A DNA stretch of 58,506 nucleotides from positions 1 through 58,506 of the forward strand of contig CAZFZT010000012.1 of assembly GCA_964523675.1 (NCBI GenBank). Direction: 5' to 3'. Below, one piece after another: positions 48,317 to 58,323 of this stretch. The position numbers and the translations under genes are program-made. This stretch comes from CAZFZT01 sp964523675 (GTDB lineage Bacteria; Planctomycetota; Phycisphaerae; Phycisphaerales; SM1A02). The first letter of the stretch is position 1. Each line of letters starts with the position of its first letter. A model generated the notes under the pieces. It had not been told where the DNA came from, did not search any database, and saw only the letters and a program-made list of their open reading frames with translations.

Positions 48317-50368
48317 ATGACGCCGCCGCTGACGCTCGTTGAGAAACTCGCCACCGCCCATGCTGCCCCCGGCACGCTCAAGCCGGGCGAGGTCGCGCGG
48401 GCCGGCGACTTCATTGCGATTCGCCCGAAGCACGTGATGACACACGACAACACGTCGGCGGTGATGAGCAAGTTCAGTTCGATCTTCAAGGCCCAGGAAC
48501 TCCAGTCCATGGGGATGGAACCGCGCATCTTCAACCCGTGCCAGCCGGTCTTTGCAATCGATCATGACATTCAGAACACCTCGCCGGAGAACCTGGGCAA
48601 GTATGCGAAGATCGAGCAGTTCGCGAAGCAGCACAACATCGACTTTTACCCGGCAGGCACCGGCATCAGCCATCAGGTCATGGTCGAGTACGGCTACGTT
48701 ACGCCCGGCAGCATGGTCGTCGGCAGCGATTCGCATTCGAATCTGTATGGAGCGGCCTGTTGCCTCGGCACGCCGGTGGTCCGGACCGATGCAGCGAGCA
48801 TCTGGGCGACGGGTCAGACATGGTGGCAGGTGCCGCCGATCGCGCGGGTGAACCTCATTGGCCAGTTGCAACCGGGGGTGGTGGGCAAAGACATCATCAT
48901 CGCGCTGTGCGGCTTGTTCAACAACGATGAAGTGCTCAACCATGCGGTTGAGTTCACCGGCGAGGGCGTTGTGCGTTTGAGCATGGATCAGCGCATGAGC
49001 ATTGCGAACATGACGACGGAATGGGGGGCATTGGCGGGCGTCTTTCCGTTCGATGAGGTGCTGCGAGAATATTTGTATGGAAGGGCTGCGTTTCTTGAGA
49101 CGCGGGGCACGCCGCGATACACACGGGACGATGTCGATCAGTGGTGGGCGCAGCGCGAACAGTGGGCCGCTGATGCTGATGCGAGTTATGCGGTGGAGCT
49201 GACGCTTGATCTTTCGACGGTGATTCCGCATGTTTCAGGGCCGGATCATGTCAAGGTGATGCGCTCGCTGCCGGAGATCGAGAAGGAGCGGGTGAAGGTC
49301 AATAAGGCATACCTGCTTTCGTGTGTGAACGCGCGCTTGGAGGATTTGCGCGAAGCGGCGAGCGTGGTTCAGGGCAAGCGCGTGGCCGAGGGCGTTGAGT
49401 TTTATGTGGCGGCGGCTTCTGCGAACGTGCAGAAACAGGCGGAAGAAGACGGCACGTGGCAGACGCTCCTTGATGCGGGTGCATCGCCGCTGCCTTCGGG
49501 TTGCGGGCCGTGCATCGGCCTCGGCATGGGGACGCTTGAGCCGGGCGAAGTCGCCATCAGCGCGACGAACCGCAACTTCAAGGGGCGCATGGGCAGCCGC
49601 GATGCGAAGGCGTATTTGGGTTCGCCTGCGGTGGTGGCGGCCAGCGCCGTGGCTGGGTATATCTGCTCGCCGGTGAAGTTTGATGATGTGCGGGCGGCGT
49701 TTGAAGTCAAGCGGAATGGGGCTAAGCCGCAAGCGGCTGATGGGAGTGTCGAGATTCTTGAAGGTTTTCCGCAACGGCTGCGCGGCCGGGCGCTCTTTCT
49801 GCCGATTGACAACCTCAACACAGACGGCATTTACGCAGGCGACCTCACGTATCGCGACAACGTCACAGAAGAGGAGATGGCGGCGGCATGCTTCGCCAAC
49901 TACGATCCGAAGTTCAAGGACATCGGCCGGGCTGGGGACATCATCATCGCCGGCCGCAACTTCGGCACCGGCTCTTCGCGCGAACAGGCAGCCACGTGCC
50001 TCCAGAAGCGAGGCATTCCATGCGTCATCGCAGCGTCATTCAGCGAAACCTACAAGCGCAACGCCTTCAACAACGGCTTCGTCGTCTTTGAATGTCCCGA
50101 CCTCGTCGAATGGTTCCGCGCCCAAGCCGCAAAGCCCAGGGACTCCCGTCCCTGGGAAGCGCCAGCGGGAAGCGATCAGACGATCATCGGCCCTGAGATT
50201 GACATCGATTATGAGCGCAGTGTCGTCATTTGCGACGGCCGCGCGTTTCCATTTCCGCCGCTGAGCGTTATTGCGCAGGAGCTGGTGATTGCAGGCGGCG
50301 CGGAAGCGGTGGTGCTGCGCAAACTCATGAGCGGCTCGGGTTCTGCGACGGCCGCCTCCGCGTCATGA
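48317..50368 (+). CDS. Fused aconitase-family hydratase (aconitase / homoaconitase)
   Basis: 683 aa with both large (about 1-440) and small (about 520-650) aconitase domains in one chain, the size of homoaconitase or Aquifex-type aconitase. Iron-sulfur ligands are C336 (LLSCVNARLEDL, a variant of the usual SCTNS), C396 and C399 (GCGPCIGLGMG). HDNTSAV, GSDSHSN and GIISHQ-like (GISHQVM) boxes are substrate-binding; the small domain has GRNFGTGSSREQA. It isomerises citrate/isocitrate or a homologue. REP-like wording occurs inside the gene (GCTAAGCCGCAAGCGGC at 49722) and a 9-bp-arm palindrome at 50135-50156 near the 3' end. The next gene starts within its stop (ATGA). Confidence 0.9.
   Translation: MTPPLTLVEKLATAHAAPGTLKPGEVARAGDFIAIRPKHVMTHDNTSAVMSKFSSIFKAQELQSMGMEPRIFNPCQPVFAIDHDIQNTSPENLGKYAKIEQFAKQHNIDFYPAGTGISHQVMVEYGYVTPGSMVVGSDSHSNLYGAACCLGTPVVRTDAASIWATGQTWWQVPPIARVNLIGQLQPGVVGKDIIIALCGLFNNDEVLNHAVEFTGEGVVRLSMDQRMSIANMTTEWGALAGVFPFDEVLREYLYGRAAFLETRGTPRYTRDDVDQWWAQREQWAADADASYAVELTLDLSTVIPHVSGPDHVKVMRSLPEIEKERVKVNKAYLLSCVNARLEDLREAASVVQGKRVAEGVEFYVAAASANVQKQAEEDGTWQTLLDAGASPLPSGCGPCIGLGMGTLEPGEVAISATNRNFKGRMGSRDAKAYLGSPAVVAASAVAGYICSPVKFDDVRAAFEVKRNGAKPQAADGSVEILEGFPQRLRGRALFLPIDNLNTDGIYAGDLTYRDNVTEEEMAAACFANYDPKFKDIGRAGDIIIAGRNFGTGSSREQAATCLQKRGIPCVIAASFSETYKRNAFNNGFVVFECPDLVEWFRAQAAKPRDSRPWEAPAGSDQTIIGPEIDIDYERSVVICDGRAFPFPPLSVIAQELVIAGGAEAVVLRKLMSGSGSATAASAS
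49722..49738. repeat. REP-like core inside the aconitase-family gene
   Basis: GCTAAGCCGCAAGCGGC, a variant of the palindromic REP core, encodes residues GAKPQAADG. Related wording occurs at 13629-13641 and 47018-47033. Confidence 0.55.
50135..50156. repeat. Perfect palindrome inside the aconitase-family gene
   Basis: CCCAGGGAC-TCCC-GTCCCTGGG, 9-bp perfect arms, encodes KPRDSRPWE in a surface region of the small domain. The wording resembles a dispersed intergenic palindrome and looks like a tolerated insertion. Confidence 0.75.
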
Positions 50369-51459
50369 CCCGGCCGCCTGAGCACACCATCATCGCAGGC
50401 ACATGCCATGCGGTCTTCGCATTCGACCTCGGCCAGGCGATTGATCTTGAGCGGCTGGAGCAGCATCTTGCGACACTCGGCCAGCGCGACCGCATTCGAC
50501 GCAGCCGCCGCTCGCCAAGGTATTTTTCATTCGAGCCGCCGCCCATCCGCATGACGATGCCGGCGGAGCCGATCGCGCTCGGCCGGTTTTCCACGAACAG
50601 CACCGTCTCCTGCATTGCGTTCGAGTTCGGCGCGATCTCGGTGGCGTTCACCCTTGATCTGGCGGGCCCGCTTCTTGATCTTGCTGCGCTCAGCGCGGAA
50701 CTCTATGACAGTGACGCTTTGCACGAAGCGGCAACCCGGCAGGCGAAGGCGATGCTTGGCGTGATCGAGCCGTTCGTGAGTGGTCCTGATCTGAAGGATC
50801 TCATTGAAGATTACTTCATCTTCGAGATCAGATCCGCAGAGCCGGCGCTTGAGCCGCAGGCGTTCGCTCAGGGGCATCAGCGGTTCATCGCGCAGGTGCT
50901 TCGCTCGGAGACGGCCGCGCTCTCAGAGCAGGAGGTCACGGAGGCGGTGTCGAGCCGATTGGCGTATGCAGGTGACGATGTTGCGGTGATTGACTGGAAC
51001 GCAGCGCTGCTGCTCGATCCGGAAGCGGATGATGTGATCGCGGTGCTGGAGTTCGCCAATGTTGAGCTGCTGGAGCTTCGTCAACTTGATGCGCAGCTGG
51101 ATGGCGTATTGGCCCGGGCGTATCGCACGCTGGAGCAGCCGCGTTGGCCCCTGCTGCGCACCCGGGCCAAGGAGATGCGCCACCTTGCCACGCTTCAAGT
51201 CGATGGCGCGATGCTCTTCGAACGCATCAACAATGCGCTCAAGCTCTTCGGCGATCAGTACCTCGCCCGGCTCTATCGCATGACGTCGAACCGCCTGCAC
51301 ATTGACGAATGGGACACGAGCATTCTGCGCAAACTCGAAACCGCAGAAGGGATCTATAGCAAAATCTCGGATTTTCAGGCGACGCGGCGGATGGAGATTC
51401 TGGAGTGGATCATCATCCTGCTGATCGCGCTGTCGATCGTGCTGGCGTATGTGCCGTAG
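50365..51459 (+). CDS. RMD1/DUF155-family membrane protein
   Basis: 364 aa. The conserved core DLKDLIEDYFIFEIRS, AVLEFANVELLELRQLDAQLD and a C-terminal RMEILEWIIILLIALSIVLAY membrane anchor match the RMD1/DUF155 family (yeast Rmd1, human RMND1). The family is membrane-anchored by its C-terminus and has been linked to translation and cell-cycle roles in mitochondria; bacterial function is unknown. ATG 50365 overlaps the stop of the aconitase-family gene (ATGA), so the two are co-translated. Confidence 0.85.
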   Translation: MTRPPEHTIIAGTCHAVFAFDLGQAIDLERLEQHLATLGQRDRIRRSRRSPRYFSFEPPPIRMTMPAEPIALGRFSTNSTVSCIAFEFGAISVAFTLDLAGPLLDLAALSAELYDSDALHEAATRQAKAMLGVIEPFVSGPDLKDLIEDYFIFEIRSAEPALEPQAFAQGHQRFIAQVLRSETAALSEQEVTEAVSSRLAYAGDDVAVIDWNAALLLDPEADDVIAVLEFANVELLELRQLDAQLDGVLARAYRTLEQPRWPLLRTRAKEMRHLATLQVDGAMLFERINNALKLFGDQYLARLYRMTSNRLHIDEWDTSILRKLETAEGIYSKISDFQATRRMEILEWIIILLIALSIVLAYVP

Positions 51460-51511
51460 TGAGACGATGTGAGAGTGAATAGCCGCGTGCCGGCAGGCCG
51501 TGGTTCTTCGA

Positions 51512-51560
51512 TGGGGCGCCCCTGCGCCGCACCGCGGGCTCCCGCCGCGTGGCTATGCGC
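51512..51560. repeat. GC-rich palindromic intergenic element
   Basis: Contains GGGGCGCCCC and CCGCGGGCTCCCGCCGCGTGG, the wording of a dispersed planctomycete intergenic element. It fills the gap between the DUF155 gene and the end of purH; nothing else is seen in 51460-51585. Confidence 0.5.
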
Positions 51561-51585
51561 CGCAGGTGTCGAACGGAAGTTCACA

Positions 51586-53223
51586 TCAATGCCGAAAATG
51601 CCGTGTGCCGGTGAGCAGGCAGGTGATGCCTCGTTCGTTGCACAGCGCGATCGTCTGGTCATCGCGCATGGAGCCGCCGGGGTGGACGATACACTTGACG
51701 CCTGCATCAATGAGCAACTGCGGACCATCTGGAAATGGAAAGAACGCATCGGATGCCGCGACGGCGGGAACAGTCGAGGCGCTGTCTGCAAGTCGATCAC
51801 CCGCGCGGCCGATGGCGAGACGACACGCCGCGACGCGATCGACCTGTCCCATGCCGCTGCCGAGCATCTGCAACTCGCGGCCGATGGCGATGGCGTTCGA
51901 CTTAAGATGCTTGGTGACGATCCAGATGAAGCCGGCATCGCGCAGCAGGCGTTCATCGGGCGCCGGGCCGGCCACGTGCTGCCATTCACTTGTGCGGGCC
52001 AGCCGCATGTCAGTTTCCTGCGCAAGCATGCCGCCGGGGATGGAGCGATAGGTGAGATGTCGCCTGCCGTTGCGCGCGATCGAACCGACTTCCAGCAGGC
52101 GCACGTTCTTCCATCGCTCGCCGAGGATCGCAGCGGCCTCGCTTTCAAACTCCGGGGCAGCGATCACCTCAAGAAAACGCTGACCTTCTGCGATCGCTTG
52201 CGCCGCTGCGGCGTTGATGGGCCTGCTGATCGCAAGAATGCCGCCATATGCAGCGAGCGGATCACTCTCATACGCGCGCCCGAACGCGCTCGCAGCATCA
52301 GCCGCCACTGCTGCGCCGCAGGGGTTGGCGTGCTTGATGATGGCGGCTGCGCATTCATCGGGGAAAATGGCGGCGAGGTCCTGCACGAGTTCAAGGGCAG
52401 CGGCTGCGTCATTGAGATTGTTGTAACTCAGGGGCTTGCCATGCAGCATGTTCGCGCGGACCACGCTGGGATCGCGCGAAGCGGGATCAGCGTACACAGC
52501 CGCCTTCTGATGTGGATTCTCGCCATAGCGCAGTTCATCAAGCAGCGCGTAGTTCAGTCGCAGCATCGCAGGAAACGCATCCGGCCGGCTCGCGCTCATC
52601 CACGCGCTGATCGCAGTGTCATACTCCGCAGTGCGGCTGAACGCAGCGGCTGCAAGATCGCGGCGAAGCGCATGCGTTGTAGAACCATCGTTGGAACGCA
52701 TCTCGCCGATAACGCGGTCGTACTGGGCTGGTGAAGTGACGACGGCGACGAAGTCGAAGTTTTTCGCTGCGGAGCGCACCATGGAAGGACCGCCGATGTC
52801 GATCTGCTCAATGGCATCGCGCTCGGTGATGTTTTCCTGGAGGATGGCTTTCTCGAACGGATAGAGGTTGACGCACACGAGATCGATGGGCGCGATGCCG
52901 TGCTTCTCCATGGCGGACATGTGCGCTGCGTTGTCGCGCCGGCCGAGCAATCCGCCGTGAATCTTTGGATGAAGCGTCTTGACCCGGCCGTCCATCATTT
53001 CGGGAAACCCGGTCACTGCGTCAATCGGCGTGACGGCGATGCCCGCTTCGGTCAGCGCCCGCGCCGTGCCGCCTGTCGAGATGATCTCGATGTCCATGGA
53101 AGCAAGCGCGCTGGTGAATGGAACCAGATCGCTCTTATCGCTAACGGAGATGAGCGCCCGGCGAACGCGCACAAGCCCGTCGCGGCCGGTGGAAGTCGGT
53201 GTTTCGTGGGATTCGCCGTTCAA
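51586..53223 (-). CDS. purH: Bifunctional AICAR transformylase / IMP cyclohydrolase
   Basis: About 545 aa from a TTG start. Residues 1-200 form the MGS-like IMP cyclohydrolase (RRALISVSDKSDLVPFTSAL, IISTGGTARALTEAGI, MDGRVKTLHPKIHGGLLGRR), and the rest the AICAR transformylase with the catalytic IKHANPCGAAV box (Lys-His), YGENPHQ and ECVVHPGGSMRDD-like CIVHPGG. It catalyses the last two steps of IMP synthesis. The start is placed at TTG 53223 because TAAACT (53231-53236) lies seven bases upstream with no ribosome binding site; a GTG closer to the VRVRRAL core at 53169 is the alternative. Confidence 0.95.
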   Translation of the reverse strand: MNGESHETPTSTGRDGLVRVRRALISVSDKSDLVPFTSALASMDIEIISTGGTARALTEAGIAVTPIDAVTGFPEMMDGRVKTLHPKIHGGLLGRRDNAAHMSAMEKHGIAPIDLVCVNLYPFEKAILQENITERDAIEQIDIGGPSMVRSAAKNFDFVAVVTSPAQYDRVIGEMRSNDGSTTHALRRDLAAAAFSRTAEYDTAISAWMSASRPDAFPAMLRLNYALLDELRYGENPHQKAAVYADPASRDPSVVRANMLHGKPLSYNNLNDAAAALELVQDLAAIFPDECAAAIIKHANPCGAAVAADAASAFGRAYESDPLAAYGGILAISRPINAAAAQAIAEGQRFLEVIAAPEFESEAAAILGERWKNVRLLEVGSIARNGRRHLTYRSIPGGMLAQETDMRLARTSEWQHVAGPAPDERLLRDAGFIWIVTKHLKSNAIAIGRELQMLGSGMGQVDRVAACRLAIGRAGDRLADSASTVPAVAASDAFFPFPDGPQLLIDAGVKCIVHPGGSMRDDQTIALCNERGITCLLTGTRHFRH

Positions 53224-53230
53224 GCGGCGC

Positions 53231-53236
53231 AGTTTA
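53231..53236 (-). promoter_or_regulatory. -10 box TAAACT, leaderless TTG start of purH
   Basis: Minus-strand TAAACT, then GCGCCGC, then TTG at 53223, in frame with purH. Confidence 0.55.
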
Positions 53237-53303
53237 GCACAATGGCCGTTAGGCCACGGCTCCGCCGCGTCACAATCTTGGGTAACGCCATGGCGTGTAC
53301 GAA

Positions 53304-53530
53304 TCATGGTCGGCCGCTTGAAGACGCGCATGCGTCAAGCGGTCGAACGCGGCCGCATCTGGACGAGCGGATACGACGCCCGATACTGCTTCGAAGACGC
53401 GGCCCTAAACAGCCGCCGATCCTACATCCGCCGCCACCACAGTTGGCGTCCCGTCCACGACAATGCCGCCCGCCATGAGGCCGCGACTCCGCCGTGGCAC
53501 GATGAAACCGCGACATCACTGCCTGGCCGC
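53304..53530 (+). pseudogene. Possible transposase-like remnant
   Basis: A plus-strand frame reads MVGRLKTRMRQAVERGRIWTS, DARYCFEDAALNSRRSYIRRH and SWRPVHD. The wording is reminiscent of the C-terminal part of REP-associated transposases, but no HUH motif is present and the frame runs on into the neighbouring gene's antisense. It fills the gap between purH and the next gene. Weak call. Confidence 0.25.
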
Positions 53531-53532
53531 CT

Positions 53533-54444
53533 TCACAGTTGCAGCACAATCCAGAGATGCAGCGTGACGCCGGCGAGCAGCGAAACCAGCGCCATGACTG
53601 CTGCGATGCGCTTCGGCGTTGGCAGCCGCAGGTACATTCCAGCCGCAATCGTCCACCAATACGAAAGCCAAAGCGCGAGCAGCACGGCGAGGGCTGCTGC
53701 GATCGCTGTATAGATGAGATTGCGGTAGGTCACAGATTCGAACCACAGCCGTGGATTGATCCACGATGCGATGCCCTCGAGATTCACCGCATGCAGCGCG
53801 AACTGCACCAGCACCGACACGATGGCTACCACGCAAGGCATGACCAGGCCATAGAGCGCGATCCTGCACACGTGCCCCGGCCGCACACGCGATCGACGCA
53901 ACGTTGCCGGGATCATCAGGAACGTCAAAGGCATCACGATCAACACCACCACCGGCGCCATCAGCGCAATCGGCAGCAGCATGATCCAGACGTGATACAC
54001 AATCTCGAACACTGTTTGCCAATACTGCGATGTAGTGCTGAAGCAACCCCTGAAGGGACGCATCGCCGTATGCACCTCAGTCGCGGCAATAAGGACGTAC
54101 GAGAGCAGAAAAAGCAACAAGAGAACGATCGCAATCACCGCGACCGGCCGCAGATGAATCGGATCATCAAGCGCCACCTCGCGCCAGAACCGTCTCGGCG
54201 TCAAGGCGCGCATGATCGTCATCAACAGCCGCCGAATCGGCCCATCGCGCCAGTGGTATTCAAACAGCCACGGATGGCGGGCAATCTGAAACACGCGCGA
54301 CCAGTCAAGTTCAAGACCGCATTCGCTGCACAAACCTGAGAGCGGACAGCGATCGGTCCAGGATTCAATCACACCGCGCTGGTGATAGCCGCAACGCGGG
54401 CATGCAGCCGACTGCGCTGGTTTGACCGAGTTGGGTTGCCCCAT
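53533..54444 (-). CDS. Polytopic membrane protein with N-terminal zinc ribbon
   Basis: 303 aa. An N-terminal ribbon (ACPRCGYHQRG...CPLSGLCSECGLELD, four-cysteine style) is followed by six or seven membrane segments (VAVIAIVLLLLFLLSYVLIA, VWIMLLPIALMAPVVVLIVM, IALYGLVMPCVVAIVSVLVQ, LIYTAIAAALAVLLALWLSYWW, AAVMALVSLLAGVTLHLWIVL). It belongs to the same broad class of planctomycete ribbon membrane proteins as the gene at 699. Function unknown. Weak CAGGAA upstream of the ATG. Confidence 0.72.
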   Translation of the reverse strand: MGQPNSVKPAQSAACPRCGYHQRGVIESWTDRCPLSGLCSECGLELDWSRVFQIARHPWLFEYHWRDGPIRRLLMTIMRALTPRRFWREVALDDPIHLRPVAVIAIVLLLLFLLSYVLIAATEVHTAMRPFRGCFSTTSQYWQTVFEIVYHVWIMLLPIALMAPVVVLIVMPLTFLMIPATLRRSRVRPGHVCRIALYGLVMPCVVAIVSVLVQFALHAVNLEGIASWINPRLWFESVTYRNLIYTAIAAALAVLLALWLSYWWTIAAGMYLRLPTPKRIAAVMALVSLLAGVTLHLWIVLQL

Positions 54445-54470
54445 CGGATTCGTCGTTCCTGCGCCATGGA

Positions 54471-55769
54471 TCAGCGCGCGATGAGTCGGATGACGCGGCC
54501 GCCTTCGCCGAATGCGTAGAACTCATCCATGGCGTGGCTGTCCACGCGAACTTCATGAACGCGCGGGAGGTTGATCGTGTTGATGACGCCGCCGTTTCGC
54601 TCATTGATGAGGATCAACTGGCGGGCGGCGGCGTTCCAGACGAAGAGCCGTCCGTTTCTGCTGCCGATGACATTGCCGCGCACGTTCTGGGCTCTCCAGA
54701 CGACTTTGCCTCCCGGCGCATTTTGAGGATTCGCCTCAAACGCGAACAGCCCTTCCTGCGGAATCTGCTGGTAGAGCATCTCGCCGATGACCGTTGGTGA
54801 ATCGGTGATCGGATGATCGGAGAGGTATCGCCACAGGTTGTGACCTGTCGAGAGGTCGTAGGCCCAGAGATGTTGATCGAGACTTGCTGCGTACACAACG
54901 CCGCCAGCCACCACGGGGGCGGAAGCGGTGGGGGCGATGAGTCGCTTGCTCCACCGCATGGTGGCATCGGGCGCATGCAGAACGCACAGTCGGCCGTCCG
55001 CACCGGCAACGACGATCAAGTCACCGACGAGTTGCAACGGCACTTTGATCGAATGTGAAATCTGGTAGCCGTTCCATTGATACCCAATCGGGAAGGAATG
55101 CCAGATCACCTGTCCGCTGCGCGAACCGTAGATCAGGAACTGGCCGAAACGCACAGCCGGAGTGTTCGCAATGCGCCCCATGGTCTGCCTGCCAACCTGT
55201 GAGCCGTTGGCGGCATCGAGCACAAGCACGCTGCCCCCTGCAGGCAGATAGACGCGCTCGGTATCGGGCACGTAGTTGACGCCTTGAATGTCCAGCACCT
55301 GCTCAGCAACGGGAAGCCCCCAGATGCGCGTGCCCTTTTCGCGATCGATCCGGGTGAGCACGTTGCGCGCATCGAGCAGGAAGAGTGAATCCTGATCGAC
55401 TTCGAAGATTTTGGCAGCCCGGCTTCCGCCGGTGTATTGCCAATCAATGCGGAAGCCCATCTCACGGGCCGCTGTGGGACCGATGAGGTATTGACGCTCG
55501 ACCTCTTCAAGTGCGGCTGAGGTGCGGCTTTCAGCGGCTGCTCCGGCCGGCTCGCTCATGGCGCCGCTGGCGTAGCCGTTATTGGCGGGACTGGATGAAG
55601 TGGAAGCGCAGCCGGAGAACCCGATGAGAGCAGCTACTGCAACCGTAGCGGCTGCTGTGAGCGACGCTCGCGTGCCTATGAAGCTCGCGCTCCACCGGCC
55701 ACGACTCTTGAATGATTGGCGTGAACGGTGGATCGGGGTGAAGGGAATCGTCGGGTCCGGTCGGGTCAT
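54471..55769 (-). CDS. PQQ/BamB-like beta-propeller lipoprotein
   Basis: 432 aa. A basic N-terminus and lipoprotein signal ending ALIGFSGC, a low-complexity Ser/Ala linker, then about seven WD-like PQQ repeats (FEVDQDSLFLLDARNVLTRI, LPAGGSVLVLDAANGSQVGR, DGRLCVLHAPDATMRWSKRL, YAASLDQHLWAYDLSTGHNLWRY, NGRLFVWNAAARQLILINER). The blade motif with A-G-D and W fits a PQQ-like propeller without quinoprotein metal ligands being obvious, so a BamB-like scaffold role in the envelope is more likely than dehydrogenase activity. ATG 55769 is chosen; an upstream in-frame ATG at 55838 is possible. Confidence 0.85.
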   Translation of the reverse strand: MTRPDPTIPFTPIHRSRQSFKSRGRWSASFIGTRASLTAAATVAVAALIGFSGCASTSSSPANNGYASGAMSEPAGAAAESRTSAALEEVERQYLIGPTAAREMGFRIDWQYTGGSRAAKIFEVDQDSLFLLDARNVLTRIDREKGTRIWGLPVAEQVLDIQGVNYVPDTERVYLPAGGSVLVLDAANGSQVGRQTMGRIANTPAVRFGQFLIYGSRSGQVIWHSFPIGYQWNGYQISHSIKVPLQLVGDLIVVAGADGRLCVLHAPDATMRWSKRLIAPTASAPVVAGGVVYAASLDQHLWAYDLSTGHNLWRYLSDHPITDSPTVIGEMLYQQIPQEGLFAFEANPQNAPGGKVVWRAQNVRGNVIGSRNGRLFVWNAAARQLILINERNGGVINTINLPRVHEVRVDSHAMDEFYAFGEGGRVIRLIAR

Positions 55770-56083
55770 CGTTACAGGTGCTCCAAGGCCGGCGTGGCCG
55801 GCGGTATTCGATCGAATCGTGCAGTATCCAGCCATCAACGCGCTGCGTCAAGCGCAGATCGGCCGGGCCGCAGGACGCGCTCTTCACGTCGGCGGCGGAT
55901 CCGCAGCAACCGATCACCGGCCGCCACGGGCGATTTGCAGAGCATCCGCATAATAGTGGACATCGGATCGGACAAAAATGCGTCAAGCGAACGACGATAT
56001 GGGGGCGTCGCGTCTCGTGACGCCCAGCAGCCGGTGCGACGTGTGCCGCTCGCGACACGTGCAGACGCGCCATGTGGCCGAAC
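55770..56083. other. Intergenic region upstream of tRNA-Lys
   Basis: No convincing gene. A minus-strand TATTAT at 55950-55955 with TTGTCC further upstream (spacer about 14 bp) could be a distant promoter for the PQQ gene, leaving a leader of about 170 nt. A 35-codon minus-strand frame from an ATG near 55946 ends by overlapping the ATG at 55838; I do not call it. Confidence 0.3.
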
Positions 56084-56111
56084 TTGACCATGATGACGCT
56101 TCGGCTAGACT
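56084..56111 (+). promoter_or_regulatory. Promoter of tRNA-Lys
   Basis: TTGACC (56084-56089), 16-bp spacer, TAGACT (56106-56111), 11 bp before the mature tRNA. This is the clearest -35/-10 pair in the window and matches the promoter of the mobile-element regulator at 57699 (TTGACC, 16 bp, TATTCT). Confidence 0.8.
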
Positions 56112-56122
56112 TTCGATCACTC

Positions 56123-57468
<1,346 letters not shown>

Positions 57469-57472
57469 GAGT

Positions 57473-57682
57473 TTACCTGCCTTTGCGTTTAGATGGACGC
57501 TTCACCACGAGCCGCAATCCGAGCGGTCCGGCGAGTTTGTCCAGAGAGTCGGTCTTCAATTCCATGATGCCGCGCACGAATCGGGACAGCGCGGCTTCGC
57601 TGACTCCGCTGCGCTTGGCGAGTTCGTACCGGCTCATGCCGGATGATTCGATGGCCTTGCGGATGGAATCGCTCAACGTCAT
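57473..57682 (-). CDS. XRE-type helix-turn-helix regulator
   Basis: 69 aa. An HTH_3-like core (DSIRKAIESSGMSRYELAKRSGVSEAALSRFVRG) sits near the N-terminus, then a short basic tail. It lies 4 bp upstream of the integrase gene on the same strand. ATG 57682 has TATTCT seven bases upstream (leaderless) within a TTGACC/16-bp promoter; an ATG at 57724 would extend the frame by 14 codons and overlap the upstream gene's stop. The palindrome in the promoter (57699-57722) makes autoregulation likely. Confidence 0.85.
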   Translation of the reverse strand: MTLSDSIRKAIESSGMSRYELAKRSGVSEAALSRFVRGIMELKTDSLDKLAGPLGLRLVVKRPSKRKGR

Positions 57683-57689
57683 TGTGATA

Positions 57690-57714
57690 AGAATAGCCGA
57701 TACTTGTCCACGGT
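57690..57714 (-). promoter_or_regulatory. Promoter with operator for the HTH regulator
   Basis: On the minus strand TTGACC, 16-bp spacer, TATTCT (57690-57695), seven bases to the ATG at 57682. The inverted repeat GATACTTG/CAAGTATC (57699-57722, 8-bp perfect arms, 8-bp spacer) overlaps the -35 box and covers most of the spacer, the usual place for a repressor operator. Confidence 0.75.
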
Positions 57715-57944
57715 CAAGTATCATTGTTCAAGTTCCTTCGCGGTTCAGATTCGCCGGCCGCCATAGAGCCGTTCTGGCGCATCGATTGTTCGGACGGGTC
57801 AAGAGTCGGCCCGATACCTTTGGACGCGACAGGCGCAATTCTGGGCGGCCGATTCTCGGCGGTTCGGGAGTCGATGCCCTTTTTCGTCCCGTCAATGCTG
57901 GCGAGCAGTCCGGGGCGCTGGCGACTTGCCGGTGGTTGAATCAC
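57714..57944 (-). CDS. Small hypothetical protein of the integrated element
   Basis: 76 aa from GTG 57944 (GAGGCAA ribosome binding site). Basic and Pro/Ser-rich (PPASRQRPGLLASIDGTKKG, EPRRNLNNDT), no family. It starts 10 bp after the stop of the TubC-like gene, and its stop overlaps the ATG at 57724 of the longer HTH frame, so it is read in the same operon. Confidence 0.5.
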   Translation of the reverse strand: MIQPPASRQRPGLLASIDGTKKGIDSRTAENRPPRIAPVASKGIGPTLDPSEQSMRQNGSMAAGESEPRRNLNNDT

Positions 57945-57954
57945 TTGCCTCGTT

Positions 57955-58323
57955 TCATGCCGCGCGCTCCCGCTGGATTGAGCATCGCACCGGCAGGCCA
58001 CGGGCGAGCAGCGCCGCCACGAGTGCGCCGAAGGCAATCTGCTCGGCTTCGCGCCGATGCTGAATCTGCTCGTACTCCCGATGAGCCGCAATCTCATCGA
58101 ACAGGTCCGCCAAGTCCTGCCGCACATCCGGGTCCGGCACTTGCACGAGCAACCGCCGCGCCTGCCAAGTCCACCATGCCGCGATGATGTCCGGCTTGTG
58201 CTGGCGGAGTTCCGCAACGATGCCGCCGGCTTCGCGCGGTCCACGAACGCGCAGGGCGTCGCCGTCCAGATGCAGCCGCAGTCCGGCACGTTCAGCGCGG
58301 TCGAGTAGGGTCAGAATGTCCAT
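57955..58323 (-). CDS. TubC-N-like helical domain protein
   Basis: 122 aa. The N-terminal half (MDILTLLDRAERAGLRLHLDGDALRVRG...IVAELRQHKPDIIAAWWTWQARR) resembles the TubC N-terminal docking domain that occurs in many phage and plasmid proteins; the rest is Arg/Glu-rich helix. GGGGGA ribosome binding site. It overlaps the partial gene upstream by 13 bp, so these are one operon transcribed toward tRNA-Lys. Confidence 0.65.
   Translation of the reverse strand: MDILTLLDRAERAGLRLHLDGDALRVRGPREAGGIVAELRQHKPDIIAAWWTWQARRLLVQVPDPDVRQDLADLFDEIAAHREYEQIQHRREAEQIAFGALVAALLARGLPVRCSIQRERAA

Noticed and set aside
51469..52734. Plus-strand frame of 421 codons
   Set aside because: Antisense to purH.
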